A DNA stretch of 64,000 bases, taken from contig CADAFP010000006.1 in NCBI GenBank assembly GCA_902787185.1, positions 1-64,000 on the forward strand. Reading direction: 5' to 3'. Position 1 is the first letter of the stretch; every line of letters starts with the position of its first letter. Origin of the DNA: an uncultured Bacteroidales bacterium. GTDB lineage: Bacteria > Bacteroidota > Bacteroidia > Bacteroidales > Muribaculaceae. The notes below the pieces were generated by a model. The model did no database searches. It was not told where the DNA came from and was given only the letters and a program-made list of their open reading frames with translations. The translations under genes and the position numbers were made by a program. Below, piece by piece: positions 9,158 to 16,895 of this stretch.

Positions 9158-10297
9158 ATGATGAGAAAGAGGATTTTGATAGCTATATTGGCGGTGTTGG
9201 GTGTGGCGATGGCCATTGACGCCTGCACGTCGGCGATTGTGAGTGGTAAATTGACGGCCAACGGACGGCCGCTGATGTGGAAAAACCGTGACACCAACGA
9301 CCTGAACAACCGCGTGGAGCGCATCCCGCGGCATGACGGGCTGATGGAGTTCGTCGCCCTGTTCGATGCCCGCGACCTGCAGGACACAGCAGCCTGGATG
9401 GGATTTAACGAGGCCGGATTCGCCATTATGAACACAGCGTCCTACAACCTGAACGGCAACGATGGCGTGAAGAATATGGACCGCGAGGGCGAGCTGATGC
9501 GCTACGCTCTAGAACGCTGCAAGACCGTGGACGACTTCGAGGGCTTGCTCAATACGCTGCCCAAGCCGCTGGGCGTGGAAGCCAACTTCGGTGTGATTGA
9601 CGCTCAGGGCAATGGTGCCTATTTTGAGACAGGTAACTACAAATATGTGAAATTTGACCTTGCTGACGCACAAGACGGCATCCTGATGCGCACCAACTAC
9701 AGCTATAGCGGCGTGAAAGACAAGGGCATGGGCTACGTGCGCGAGAAGAACGAGAAAACGTTGCTCAAGCCGCATATCGCTGCCCAGGACATCACCCCGG
9801 CAGTGTTTACCGAGGAGTTGTCACGCACCTTCTACAACGCCCAGCTGGGCAAGGACTTCACCCGCAGCGGTGACGCGTGGATTGTGGATCAGGACTTTAT
9901 CCCGCGCCGCATCTCAACGGCCAGCGTGGTCATCGAGGGCATCGTGCCCGGCGAGAACCCGTTGCTGACGACAATGTGGATTGCATTGGGCTATCCCCCC
10001 TGCGCCGAGGTCTATGCCGTGTGGGTGGGAGAAGATGGTGTGGCTCCCGAACTGACGGGCACCACCGACGAGAACCACTCGGTGCAATGCGACAAGGTGA
10101 ACAAGCGCAAGGAAGAGGTCTTTCCCGTCGTGCGTGGCAACGGCAAGCAGTACCTGAACCTGTCGAAACTCTACAACAACGAGGGCACGGGCTACTGCCA
10201 GACGCTGACGCTGAAGAACAAGCAGGCCTACAAACGCGGCTATGAGGAGATTGCCCGCCGCCGCGCGATGTACAACAAGGGGAAAAAGAGGAAATAG
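9158..10297 (+). CDS. C45-type Ntn hydrolase / acyltransferase-like protein, exported
   Basis: 379 residues from ATG 9158 (ATG 9161 is equally possible; the frame runs further upstream but over the promoter). A signal peptide ends at about residue 22, directly before Cys23 in ACTSAIVSG; this N-terminal Cys, with GRPLMWKNRDT just behind it, is the layout of linear-amide C-N hydrolases of the C45 (acyl-CoA:6-APA acyltransferase) and choloylglycine hydrolase superfamily, where the Cys is nucleophile after processing. NFGVIDAQGNGAYFETG (about residues 145-161) is the second family block. It should cleave or transfer an amide-linked acyl group in the periplasm; the substrate is unknown. Its stop codon runs straight into a 7-bp tandem repeat. 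Confidence 0.85.
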   Translation: MMRKRILIAILAVLGVAMAIDACTSAIVSGKLTANGRPLMWKNRDTNDLNNRVERIPRHDGLMEFVALFDARDLQDTAAWMGFNEAGFAIMNTASYNLNGNDGVKNMDREGELMRYALERCKTVDDFEGLLNTLPKPLGVEANFGVIDAQGNGAYFETGNYKYVKFDLADAQDGILMRTNYSYSGVKDKGMGYVREKNEKTLLKPHIAAQDITPAVFTEELSRTFYNAQLGKDFTRSGDAWIVDQDFIPRRISTASVVIEGIVPGENPLLTTMWIALGYPPCAEVYAVWVGEDGVAPELTGTTDENHSVQCDKVNKRKEEVFPVVRGNGKQYLNLSKLYNNEGTGYCQTLTLKNKQAYKRGYEEIARRRAMYNKGKKRK

Positions 10298-10298
10298 G

Positions 10299-10347
10299 TG
10301 TTAGGCTTTAGGCTTTAGGTGTTAGGCTTTAGGTGTTAGGTTTTAGG
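10299..10347 (+). repeat. Seven tandem copies of a 7-bp repeat (NNTTAGG)
   Basis: Units TGTTAGG, CTTTAGG, CTTTAGG, TGTTAGG, CTTTAGG, TGTTAGG, TTTTAGG begin two bases after the TAG stop of the hydrolase. The last G is the first base of the possible GTG start of the next gene. Confidence 0.9.
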
Positions 10348-10817
10348 TGATTATTCCGAATTGCAATATTTCACCAGGGGAATATATGCGGCAGTTGGGC
10401 AGCATATTTTTTGGGGAGAACTGGCTGTGGATGGTGGCCCCGCTGGCAGTGTGCGGTGTGTTCGCCTACTGGATTGACGTGCGGTTCATCTTCGTGGCGT
10501 TCATGACACTGCTGGTACTCATGCCTATGATTCTCGCACTGCTTTACATCTATTACGGGCTGTCACCCGAAGCCCGCTGGTCCATCATGGAAAAAACGGC
10601 GACACTTGACGAGGATGGCATCACACTGAAATTCACCGACGAGAGGATGAAAACGCACGCCATCCGCTGGGATGACGTGCGCTATATCATCGAGAACAAT
10701 GATGTGGTGATGCTGATGCTCAAGGGCAGCCGTTACCGCTGCCTGATGCTCCCTGCATCAGCTGTAGATCCAGACGTCGCGCAGGCGTTCAGGCAATTCA
10801 CTGCGCAGGCTCATTAA
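10347..10817 (+). CDS. Small membrane protein, YcxB-like
   Basis: 156 residues if started at GTG 10347; ATG 10386 (143 residues, with AGGGGA just upstream) is a good alternative. Two membrane helices (WLWMVAPLAVCGVFAYWI and IFVAFMTLLVLMPMILALLYIYY) are followed by a soluble beta domain, about residues 80-150, reading DEDGITLKF then IRWDDVRYIIENNDVVMLML, the pattern of the YcxB-like C-terminal domain. Function unknown. The last 60 bases overlap, tail to tail, the end of the HU/SPOR gene on the other strand. The GTG start would make the 7-bp repeat array part of its control region. Confidence 0.65.
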   Translation: MIIPNCNISPGEYMRQLGSIFFGENWLWMVAPLAVCGVFAYWIDVRFIFVAFMTLLVLMPMILALLYIYYGLSPEARWSIMEKTATLDEDGITLKFTDERMKTHAIRWDDVRYIIENNDVVMLMLKGSRYRCLMLPASAVDPDVAQAFRQFTAQAH

Positions 10818-11696
10818 CTGGCTGTAATCGTCGCTGCTGGCGACATATACACACATCATTCCCTTATAATCCAGAATCTTCATGTAAGGCACCAGGTCGG
10901 CATGGGCAGCCTTGAAGGCGTCAAGTTCCTGCTGGTTGCGCAGGGTGGCTACCACCATGCGGTACTTGCCAGAGGTGTTACCCACGCTGGCAATACCGGG
11001 ATAGTTATCGACGCGGGTGATACCCGTGTTCACAACGCCCTGCTGCACAGTGGGTGCCAACTGCTGAGGCTGCGGTGCCGTCACAGTAGGCGCCATGCTT
11101 GCCGTGTTATGGTTACGGTCAACGATGATGGGCGTCGAGAGCACGATGCCAAGGCCTATCAGCACGGCTACCGAAGCGGCGATGCGGGCGGCCTTGCGCG
11201 AGAACAGGTTGCGGCCAGCAGGAACGACAACGGCAGGCTGCTCTTGCGTTTCTTGCTGGGCCAGCTCACTCTCGAGCATCGACACCGTCTTGACCTTCAT
11301 GTCGGTGAGACCGAAATAGGCGTCGGTGGCATGGTCAATCGGCATAAACTCGATATATCTACCCTCGTTGCGGCGGAAGTATCCCAAACGTCCCATTGAC
11401 ACCTCGCCATCGGTCGCCAACTGCTGCCTGAAGGTGGTGACACTGTCACCGATAAAGCGCATCGCCGCGTCGAAGGTCAAGCCCTCACGACGCACCAGCG
11501 ACTGCGCCAGCAAGCCATCGTTGTGAACGACACTGGCATTAAAGCCAACGGTACGGCGCGGGCGCTCATACACGCACGAAGCGTCGTCGCTGTAACGCGC
11601 GGCACTGTAATTGGCGATGAACGCACCCCAACCGGGAATCACCACGCAATCGTGGCGAGTCACCAAGTATTCTATATGTTCGATAATTGAAAACAT
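10758..11696 (-). CDS. HU-CCDC81 and SPOR domain membrane protein
   Basis: 312 residues from ATG 11696. Residues 1-125 (IEYLVTRHDCVVIPGWGAFIA onwards) match the paired HU-like fold (HU-CCDC81_bac) known from Bacteroidota proteins; a membrane helix (IAASVAVLIGLGIVLSTPII) and a linker follow, and the last 75 residues (YRMVVATLRNQQELDAF to VWIYS) form a SPOR domain, which binds denuded peptidoglycan glycan strands. Such proteins are thought to link cytoplasmic factors to the cell wall, possibly at division sites. An in-frame ATG 72 bases upstream is ruled out because the promoter lies between it and the conserved N-terminus. Confidence 0.85.
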   Translation of the reverse strand: MFSIIEHIEYLVTRHDCVVIPGWGAFIANYSAARYSDDASCVYERPRRTVGFNASVVHNDGLLAQSLVRREGLTFDAAMRFIGDSVTTFRQQLATDGEVSMGRLGYFRRNEGRYIEFMPIDHATDAYFGLTDMKVKTVSMLESELAQQETQEQPAVVVPAGRNLFSRKAARIAASVAVLIGLGIVLSTPIIVDRNHNTASMAPTVTAPQPQQLAPTVQQGVVNTGITRVDNYPGIASVGNTSGKYRMVVATLRNQQELDAFKAAHADLVPYMKILDYKGMMCVYVASSDDYSQLMSLRSELPERLRDVWIYS

Positions 11697-11700
11697 CAAG

Positions 11701-11708
11701 CAAAGGTA
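11701..11708 (-). promoter_or_regulatory. TAnnTTTG promoter abutting the HU/SPOR start codon
   Basis: TACCTTTG on the minus strand, with four bases (CTTG) before ATG 11696, the same spacing as at 9146-9158. Leaderless or near-leaderless transcription is predicted. Confidence 0.7.
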
Positions 11709-11824
11709 CTGCGAATGGCGGCACCCACAAAATTTTATCCCTAAAAAAATCAAAAAAGTTATCAACAAACAAACCGTGTATCAAAAAATGTGTTTAAAAG
11801 CATTTCGGGTTATAATTATTTTTC

Positions 11825-11832
11825 TACCTTTG
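11825..11832 (+). promoter_or_regulatory. TAnnTTTG promoter for the PCMD/beta-barrel operon
   Basis: TACCTTTG 27 bases before ATG 11860; probably drives the four genes up to 15920. Confidence 0.7.
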
Positions 11833-11859
11833 CGGGTTTGAAAACAGAACTGACTAAAA

Positions 11860-13035
11860 ATGATTCAAAGATATAACAAGCCACGACGCGTTTTCACCAA
11901 CGTCTTGCTCGCCATTGCCGTGATGTTGTTAAACACCTCTTGCTTTGGTGACGAGCCCGACGGTTGCGAGGCCGACATAGAGACCATTACGCTCCATGTG
12001 ACCGACCCGGGGCATTTCTTCTTCCAGATGACCGATTCGCTGCAGACGGTTTTCTCGACCGACAGCGTCATCACTTTTGCCGTGCGCGGCGATGCCGACG
12101 TGAGTGCGCTGTCGCCCGTGCTGACCTTGTCGGCAGGCGCCACCGTCACTCCGGCAAGCGGCAGCACCCATGACTTCAGTTCTGGGCCTGTCACCTATAC
12201 TGTCACGTCACAGGACGGCAAGTGGAAGCGCGTTTACCGCGTGCATGTGGTACCCACCGCCATCACCGTTGCCGACACGTTACGCTTTGACTTTGAGCAC
12301 TACGAACTGGAGCCCTCCAACAAGAGCTACTACATCTGGCACAACACCCTTGCCGACGGCTCGCTGGGCAACGACTGGGCAAGCGCCAACACCGGCTACC
12401 GCATCTCGATGGGCTCGGCACGTCCCGAGGACTACCCCACCACGCCGCTCATCGATGGGTATGACGGCGCTGCCGTGTGTCTGCGCACCAGCGACACTGG
12501 TCCGTTCGGCCGAATGGCCAACAAGCGCCTTGCTGCAGGCAATATGTTCCTGGGCACCTTCGACATCAGGATTGCGATGAGCGACCACCTGCACGCCACC
12601 CGTTTCGGCATCCCGTTTGCCAGCCATCCCGACCGCTTCACGGGTTACTACACCTATGAGCCGGGGCAGACCGTGCAGGACTTCTACGGCAACCCGATTC
12701 AAGGCCGTACCGACTCGGCCTCGGTCTATGCCGTGTTCTACCGCAACCACGATGCCGCAGGCAATGAAATCGTGCTCTACGGCGACAACATCCTGTCCAG
12801 CGATCAGATAGTCGCAATTGCCAATATGGGCTATGTCAAGCCCACCACGACATGGACGGCTTGGGACGTGAAATTCAACTACCGTGAGGAGGTGGATGAG
12901 GAGCTGCTGGCCAATTACGGCTACAGCCTCGCCATCGTGTTCTCATCAAGTGCCGACGGTGGCGACTTCATTGGCGCCATCGGCAGCCGATTGTGTGTGG
13001 ACAAAGTGCGCATCATGTGCAGTCACAAGGAGTAA
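11860..13035 (+). CDS. PCMD-domain surface lipoprotein
   Basis: 391 residues. The signal segment ends at LLNTSC (about Cys28), a lipobox. Residues about 40-132 look like a DUF5018-type Ig-like module (VRGDADVSALSPVLTLSAGATV, then VYRVHVVP), and from about 142 the sequence is a PCMD (putative carbohydrate metabolism) domain: LRFDFEHYEL, GYDGAAVCLRT, then FLGTFDIRI. PCMD proteins of Bacteroidales are surface beta-sandwich proteins thought to bind glycans. First gene of a run with 20-50 base gaps, all of outer-surface type, which suggests a joint role in binding or import of a carbohydrate. Confidence 0.82.
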   Translation: MIQRYNKPRRVFTNVLLAIAVMLLNTSCFGDEPDGCEADIETITLHVTDPGHFFFQMTDSLQTVFSTDSVITFAVRGDADVSALSPVLTLSAGATVTPASGSTHDFSSGPVTYTVTSQDGKWKRVYRVHVVPTAITVADTLRFDFEHYELEPSNKSYYIWHNTLADGSLGNDWASANTGYRISMGSARPEDYPTTPLIDGYDGAAVCLRTSDTGPFGRMANKRLAAGNMFLGTFDIRIAMSDHLHATRFGIPFASHPDRFTGYYTYEPGQTVQDFYGNPIQGRTDSASVYAVFYRNHDAAGNEIVLYGDNILSSDQIVAIANMGYVKPTTTWTAWDVKFNYREEVDEELLANYGYSLAIVFSSSADGGDFIGAIGSRLCVDKVRIMCSHKE

Positions 13036-13057
13036 CAAAAAAAACAGACTCAACGTA

Positions 13058-13810
13058 ATGACAATGAAGCAAATATTAGCCCTGGCACTGTTCGTTGCCC
13101 TCACATCGGCGGGCATGAATGGCGGTATCCTCGACAAACTCAGCATCGACGCACGCCTGGGTTACATCGTTGGCGGCATGTTGCCCACCCATCTGGACAA
13201 CAAGATCCGCCACATCAACAACTTCGATTTGGGATTGAACTTTGCCGTGTCGATCGAGGCCGACATGCCGCTCAACACCCGCTGGGGCCTGCATTCGGGA
13301 CTCCGCTATGAGCTTGACGGCATGGACGTTGACAGCCGCGTCAAGAACTACGATATCGAGGTCGTCAGGGGCAGCGAGTCGCTCGACGGCATCTTCAACG
13401 GCAACGTGCGCATCAAGAGCACCCAACGACGCATCACCCTGCCCATTCAGGCCAACTATTACTGCAGCCCCCAACTGCAGTTGCGCGGAGGCGTCTTCCT
13501 GGGCTGGCTCACCAACAGGCGTTTCTGGGGATGGGCCTATGACGGCTACCTGCGCGAGGGGACACCCGTGGGACCCAAAATCGAGATGGGACGCGAGCCC
13601 GGCGAACGCGGCGACTTTGACTTTGACAAAGACATGCGCCACATGCAGTGGGGCATTGATGCCGGAGTGGACTGGCACTTCCATCCACGTTGGGGTATGT
13701 TTGCCGAACTGACCTACGGCCTGAGCGGCCTGTTCAAGAGCGGCTTCCACTCGGTGGAGACTCTGCGCCCGATGTACGGCACATTGGGCGTTATGTACCG
13801 ATTCAAGTAA
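13058..13810 (+). CDS. Outer-membrane beta-barrel protein (PorT-like)
   Basis: 250 residues from ATG 13058 (ATG 13064 also possible); the frame is open further upstream but only as an overlap with the preceding gene. A signal peptide is followed by alternating amphipathic strands (LSIDARLGYIVGG, ALHSGLRYEL-like and GMFAELTYGLSGLF) and a final YGTLGVMYRFK, whose terminal aromatic strand is typical of outer-membrane barrels. The size agrees with an eight-stranded barrel. It stands between two PCMD proteins and may anchor or serve them. Exact function unknown. Confidence 0.75.
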   Translation: MTMKQILALALFVALTSAGMNGGILDKLSIDARLGYIVGGMLPTHLDNKIRHINNFDLGLNFAVSIEADMPLNTRWGLHSGLRYELDGMDVDSRVKNYDIEVVRGSESLDGIFNGNVRIKSTQRRITLPIQANYYCSPQLQLRGGVFLGWLTNRRFWGWAYDGYLREGTPVGPKIEMGREPGERGDFDFDKDMRHMQWGIDAGVDWHFHPRWGMFAELTYGLSGLFKSGFHSVETLRPMYGTLGVMYRFK

Positions 13811-13849
13811 ATAATTCAAAATAATCACCATCTTTTATTACAAAACAAA

Positions 13850-15331
13850 ATGAAGAAAACTTTCACTACCTTATGCATGGCATTGCTGGCTGTGCTGGCA
13901 ATGAATGCCGAGACTTACAGAGGCCTAATCGTTGTAACCCGCAATGGGCAGGATTACCCCAAGAATGTCACTGTCACCGCTACCGAAGGCGAGAACGGCC
14001 TCTATTATTTCAAGTTAGAAGTACCCATGTTCGGCACAATGGAGATGTTTGACGTGCCTGCCGATACCCAAAATGGTATCACCGTCTTCAGTGCTGTTCG
14101 CGATGTATCAACGGCGTTCGGCAACATGCGTACCACCCTGTTTGCCCGCGTCACCGACGGCATGATGGCCGCCAATGTGGCTATTCCCTCTTACAACACC
14201 ACCATGTGGTTCAATACTGTGGGCGACCACTTCCAGCTGCCCAACAGCGACATGGAGTCCTGGACCAACGACCTTGGCGAGCCCGACCGCTGGCACGGCT
14301 TCAAGAGCGCCGACGGCACCTATGCCGGCATTTCGTCAGGCCTTGTCAAGCTTGAGCAGAGCGATGATGTTCGCAGCGGTGCCACGGGCCACAGTGCAGT
14401 GATGACTGCCAACTCGCTTATCGGCATCGTTGCTAATGGCACCATGACCAATGGCCAGCTCATAGCCAACTCGATGAGCGCAACCAGCACCGACAACCAT
14501 GCCGAGATGGACAAGGCTAAAGGCACCGACGAATTCTACATGCCTCTGTATGCCAAGCCTGACAAATTTAACGTGTGGTTGAAGTACACCCCGGGCACTG
14601 CCAATGCCAACTACAAGGCCAACGTGAGCGTGAAGACTTTTGACGGCACTTACTATCAGGAGCCTACCGACAAGACTTACACCAACCTGTCGGGCAGCAT
14701 CGTCGGTGGTCAGATTCCCGCTGGCGACTGGACCCAGTACTCGTTCCCCTTTGACTACGACAGCTATGCCGCCAACAATGCCTCCAGCGAGGCCATCTTC
14801 GTCACCTTTTCGACCAATGGCACCCCCGGAGAGGGCAGCAAGAACGATGCCCTCTATGTTGACGATATCCAGTTGGTTTACCTCGCCTCGATGACCGACC
14901 TGCGCTATCAGGGCACAACCATCAGCGGTTGGAATCCTGCCGTGAAGTCCTACAACATGGATTTCACCGCCGTTCCCAACCTCGATGACTTCACTGCCGA
15001 CATCACCGGTGCCAGTGCCGTCCTCACCAAGACGATGGAGCAGAATGCCGACGGCACCTACCGCATCGCCATCAGCGTCGTGTCAGGCGACCTGCAGACG
15101 GCCTCATGCTATCTCATCAATGCTACCGTGACGGCTCCCGAGATTAACCTGGGCGATGTCGATGATGACGGCAGCATCAACATTGCCGACATCACCACCC
15201 TGATTGACTACATCCTCACCGGAGATGTTCCCCACATCAATATGCTGAACGCCGACGTGGATATGGACGGCGTGCTGGGCATTGCCGATGTCACCAAGAT
15301 TACCGACTATTTGCTCAAGGGTTCTTTCTGA
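13850..15331 (+). CDS. Calycin-like / PCMD protein with dockerin-like tail
   Basis: 493 residues: signal peptide (1-20), a calycin-like barrel (about 22-120, YRGLIVVTRNGQDYP onward), a PCMD-like beta-sandwich (about 128-345, with DSMESW-type start and DDIQLVY end), a short Ig-like module (345-425) and two dockerin-like loops (about 435-493: GDVDDDGSINIADITTLI and DVDMDGVLGIADVTKI). Dockerin loops bind calcium; in this order they are common C-terminal tails of secreted proteins even without known cohesins. It shares domain types with the first and last genes of the operon. Confidence 0.8.
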   Translation: MKKTFTTLCMALLAVLAMNAETYRGLIVVTRNGQDYPKNVTVTATEGENGLYYFKLEVPMFGTMEMFDVPADTQNGITVFSAVRDVSTAFGNMRTTLFARVTDGMMAANVAIPSYNTTMWFNTVGDHFQLPNSDMESWTNDLGEPDRWHGFKSADGTYAGISSGLVKLEQSDDVRSGATGHSAVMTANSLIGIVANGTMTNGQLIANSMSATSTDNHAEMDKAKGTDEFYMPLYAKPDKFNVWLKYTPGTANANYKANVSVKTFDGTYYQEPTDKTYTNLSGSIVGGQIPAGDWTQYSFPFDYDSYAANNASSEAIFVTFSTNGTPGEGSKNDALYVDDIQLVYLASMTDLRYQGTTISGWNPAVKSYNMDFTAVPNLDDFTADITGASAVLTKTMEQNADGTYRIAISVVSGDLQTASCYLINATVTAPEINLGDVDDDGSINIADITTLIDYILTGDVPHINMLNADVDMDGVLGIADVTKITDYLLKGSF

Positions 15332-15380
15332 ACCAACCACTTGACAGAAAAGTAATTCAACAATACAACGAAAAACAACA

Positions 15381-15920
15381 ATGAAGAAGTTTTTATCATT
15401 TATTGCAGCTGCAAGTTGCGTCATGGCACTGAGTGCCACCAATTACATGTGCCACCTCAAGGTCACCGTCAACGGTACCGTGTCGGAGCAGGACGAGGTT
15501 CTGGTCGAGGTGAACAAGAACGGCGAAGGCTATGACCTGAGCCTCAATAATTTCTGCCTTGTATCCGAGGGCAACTATCTTCCTGTTGGCAACATCGCCG
15601 TTAGCGGCGTGCAAGGCGTTGACGAGTATGGCTACACCACCATCACCATCAACCAGCCCATCAACATCACCGCTGGCAATGATCCCAAGTACAGTGAGAG
15701 TGACTGGTTAGGCCCCCTGCTGGGTGAAGTGCCCATCGACCTTACTGCACGATTCACCGACAGCGCCATGAGTGCCAACATCGACATCGAGATGCCCGGC
15801 ATGTTGATTGGTGTATCCATCTTTGGTGTCGCTCCCGTGCTCAAGGGCGATGTCAACAATGACAATGCTGTGAACATCAGCGACATCAACTCTGTCATCG
15901 ACATTATCCTCAAGAACTGA
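15381..15920 (+). CDS. Calycin-like protein with half dockerin
   Basis: 179 residues: signal peptide (1-19), a calycin-like beta-barrel (about 22-150), then a single dockerin-like loop (GDVNNDNAVNISDINSVI) instead of the usual two. It resembles the N-terminal and C-terminal parts of the preceding 493-residue protein without the PCMD core, so the two may be related by duplication and loss. Last gene of the run; a strong terminator follows 36 bases on. Confidence 0.75.
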   Translation: MKKFLSFIAAASCVMALSATNYMCHLKVTVNGTVSEQDEVLVEVNKNGEGYDLSLNNFCLVSEGNYLPVGNIAVSGVQGVDEYGYTTITINQPINITAGNDPKYSESDWLGPLLGEVPIDLTARFTDSAMSANIDIEMPGMLIGVSIFGVAPVLKGDVNNDNAVNISDINSVIDIILKN

Positions 15921-15956
15921 TGACATATAGGTAAAGATTAATCCATAACGATTACT

Positions 15957-15992
15957 GGCGGCGACTGATTGAATCAATCGCCGCCGTTTTTT
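15957..15992 (+). terminator. Terminator of the PCMD operon
   Basis: GGCGGCGA (15957-15964) pairs with TCGCCGCC (15978-15985), extended by TGATT/AATCA, then six T at 15987-15992. Confidence 0.9.
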
Positions 15993-16015
15993 ATTGGAAT
16001 TTGCAGAATAATCCT

Positions 16016-16023
16016 TATATTTG
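16016..16023 (+). promoter_or_regulatory. TAnnTTTG promoter for the PIG-L gene
   Basis: TATATTTG, 28 bases before ATG 16052. Confidence 0.65.
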
Positions 16024-16051
16024 TGGTCTTGAAGTAACCAACAAACAATAG

Positions 16052-16816
16052 ATGATGAACAGACGAGAAATGATCAAGAAGACGGGTGCGGCAGCCGTGG
16101 GCGCCACGATTCTGGGACTGCCCGTGGGCGCCCAAGCCCAAAATAACGGTAACAACAGCACGACACCGCGCAAGCGGCTCAAGGTGCTCGCCATCGGGGC
16201 ACACCCCGACGACCCTGAGACCTGCTGCGGCGGAACCATGTGTCTGCTCGCCGATGCAGGGCATGACGTGGTGTGCGTCTATCTCACGCGCGGCGAGGCC
16301 GGCATCCCCGGCAAGAGCCACAGCGAGGCAGCAGCCATCCGCGTTGTGGAGAGCGAGAACGCCTGCAAGGTGACCGGGGCACGCCATATCTTTATGAGTC
16401 AAGTGGACGGGAACACCGAGGTGAATCTTGAGCGCTATAAGGAAATGCGCGAACTCATCGACCGCGAGAATCCTGACATCGTCATGACCCACTGGCCACT
16501 TGACGGCCACCGCGACCACGCCCTGTGCGGCATCCTCGTGATGGATGCTTGGCGACGGCTGGAGCGTCGCTTCAAGTTGTACTACTTCGAGGCCATGTCG
16601 GGTACACAGAGCCAAATGTTCCACCCCACTCACTGGGTCAACATCGAGCCGGTGCTGGAACGCAAGCATGAGGCTTGCAACTGCCACGTGAGCCAGCACA
16701 TGGAGGACATTTACCACTGGCATAAGACGATGGAGCACTTCCGCGGCCTTGAGTGCCGCTGTGAAGCCGCCGAAGCCTTTGTCCAGCACAGCGATGCCCT
16801 CCCCACCCTGCCTTGA
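16052..16816 (+). CDS. PIG-L family zinc deacetylase with Tat-like signal
   Basis: 254 residues. The N-terminus NRREMIKKTGAAAVG has a twin arginine and a weakly hydrophobic segment ending PVGAQA, a Tat-type signal, so export in folded form is likely. AIGAHPDDPE (about residues 48-57) is the family's zinc and catalytic AHPDD box, and HWPLDGHRDH (about 149-158) supplies the further metal histidine. PIG-L enzymes remove N-acetyl groups from GlcNAc-type substrates, such as GlcNAc-PI, mycothiol precursors or glycans. Neither the substrate nor a pathway is shown by the neighbours. Confidence 0.88.
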   Translation: MMNRREMIKKTGAAAVGATILGLPVGAQAQNNGNNSTTPRKRLKVLAIGAHPDDPETCCGGTMCLLADAGHDVVCVYLTRGEAGIPGKSHSEAAAIRVVESENACKVTGARHIFMSQVDGNTEVNLERYKEMRELIDRENPDIVMTHWPLDGHRDHALCGILVMDAWRRLERRFKLYYFEAMSGTQSQMFHPTHWVNIEPVLERKHEACNCHVSQHMEDIYHWHKTMEHFRGLECRCEAAEAFVQHSDALPTLP

Positions 16817-16830
16817 CGCATGCATCAATG

Positions 16831-16877
16831 ACACAGCCCTCGTGGTGTAATAAGCTACACGACGAGGGCTGTGTTGT
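16831..16877. terminator. Bidirectional terminator between convergent genes
   Basis: Arms 16831-16849 and 16856-16874 (ACACAGCCCTCGT core) pair over 19 bases with one mismatch; they lie between the PIG-L gene and the beta-barrel gene, which end towards each other. Confidence 0.8.
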
Positions 16878-16895
16878 TGTTAGAGCGGATTTACA

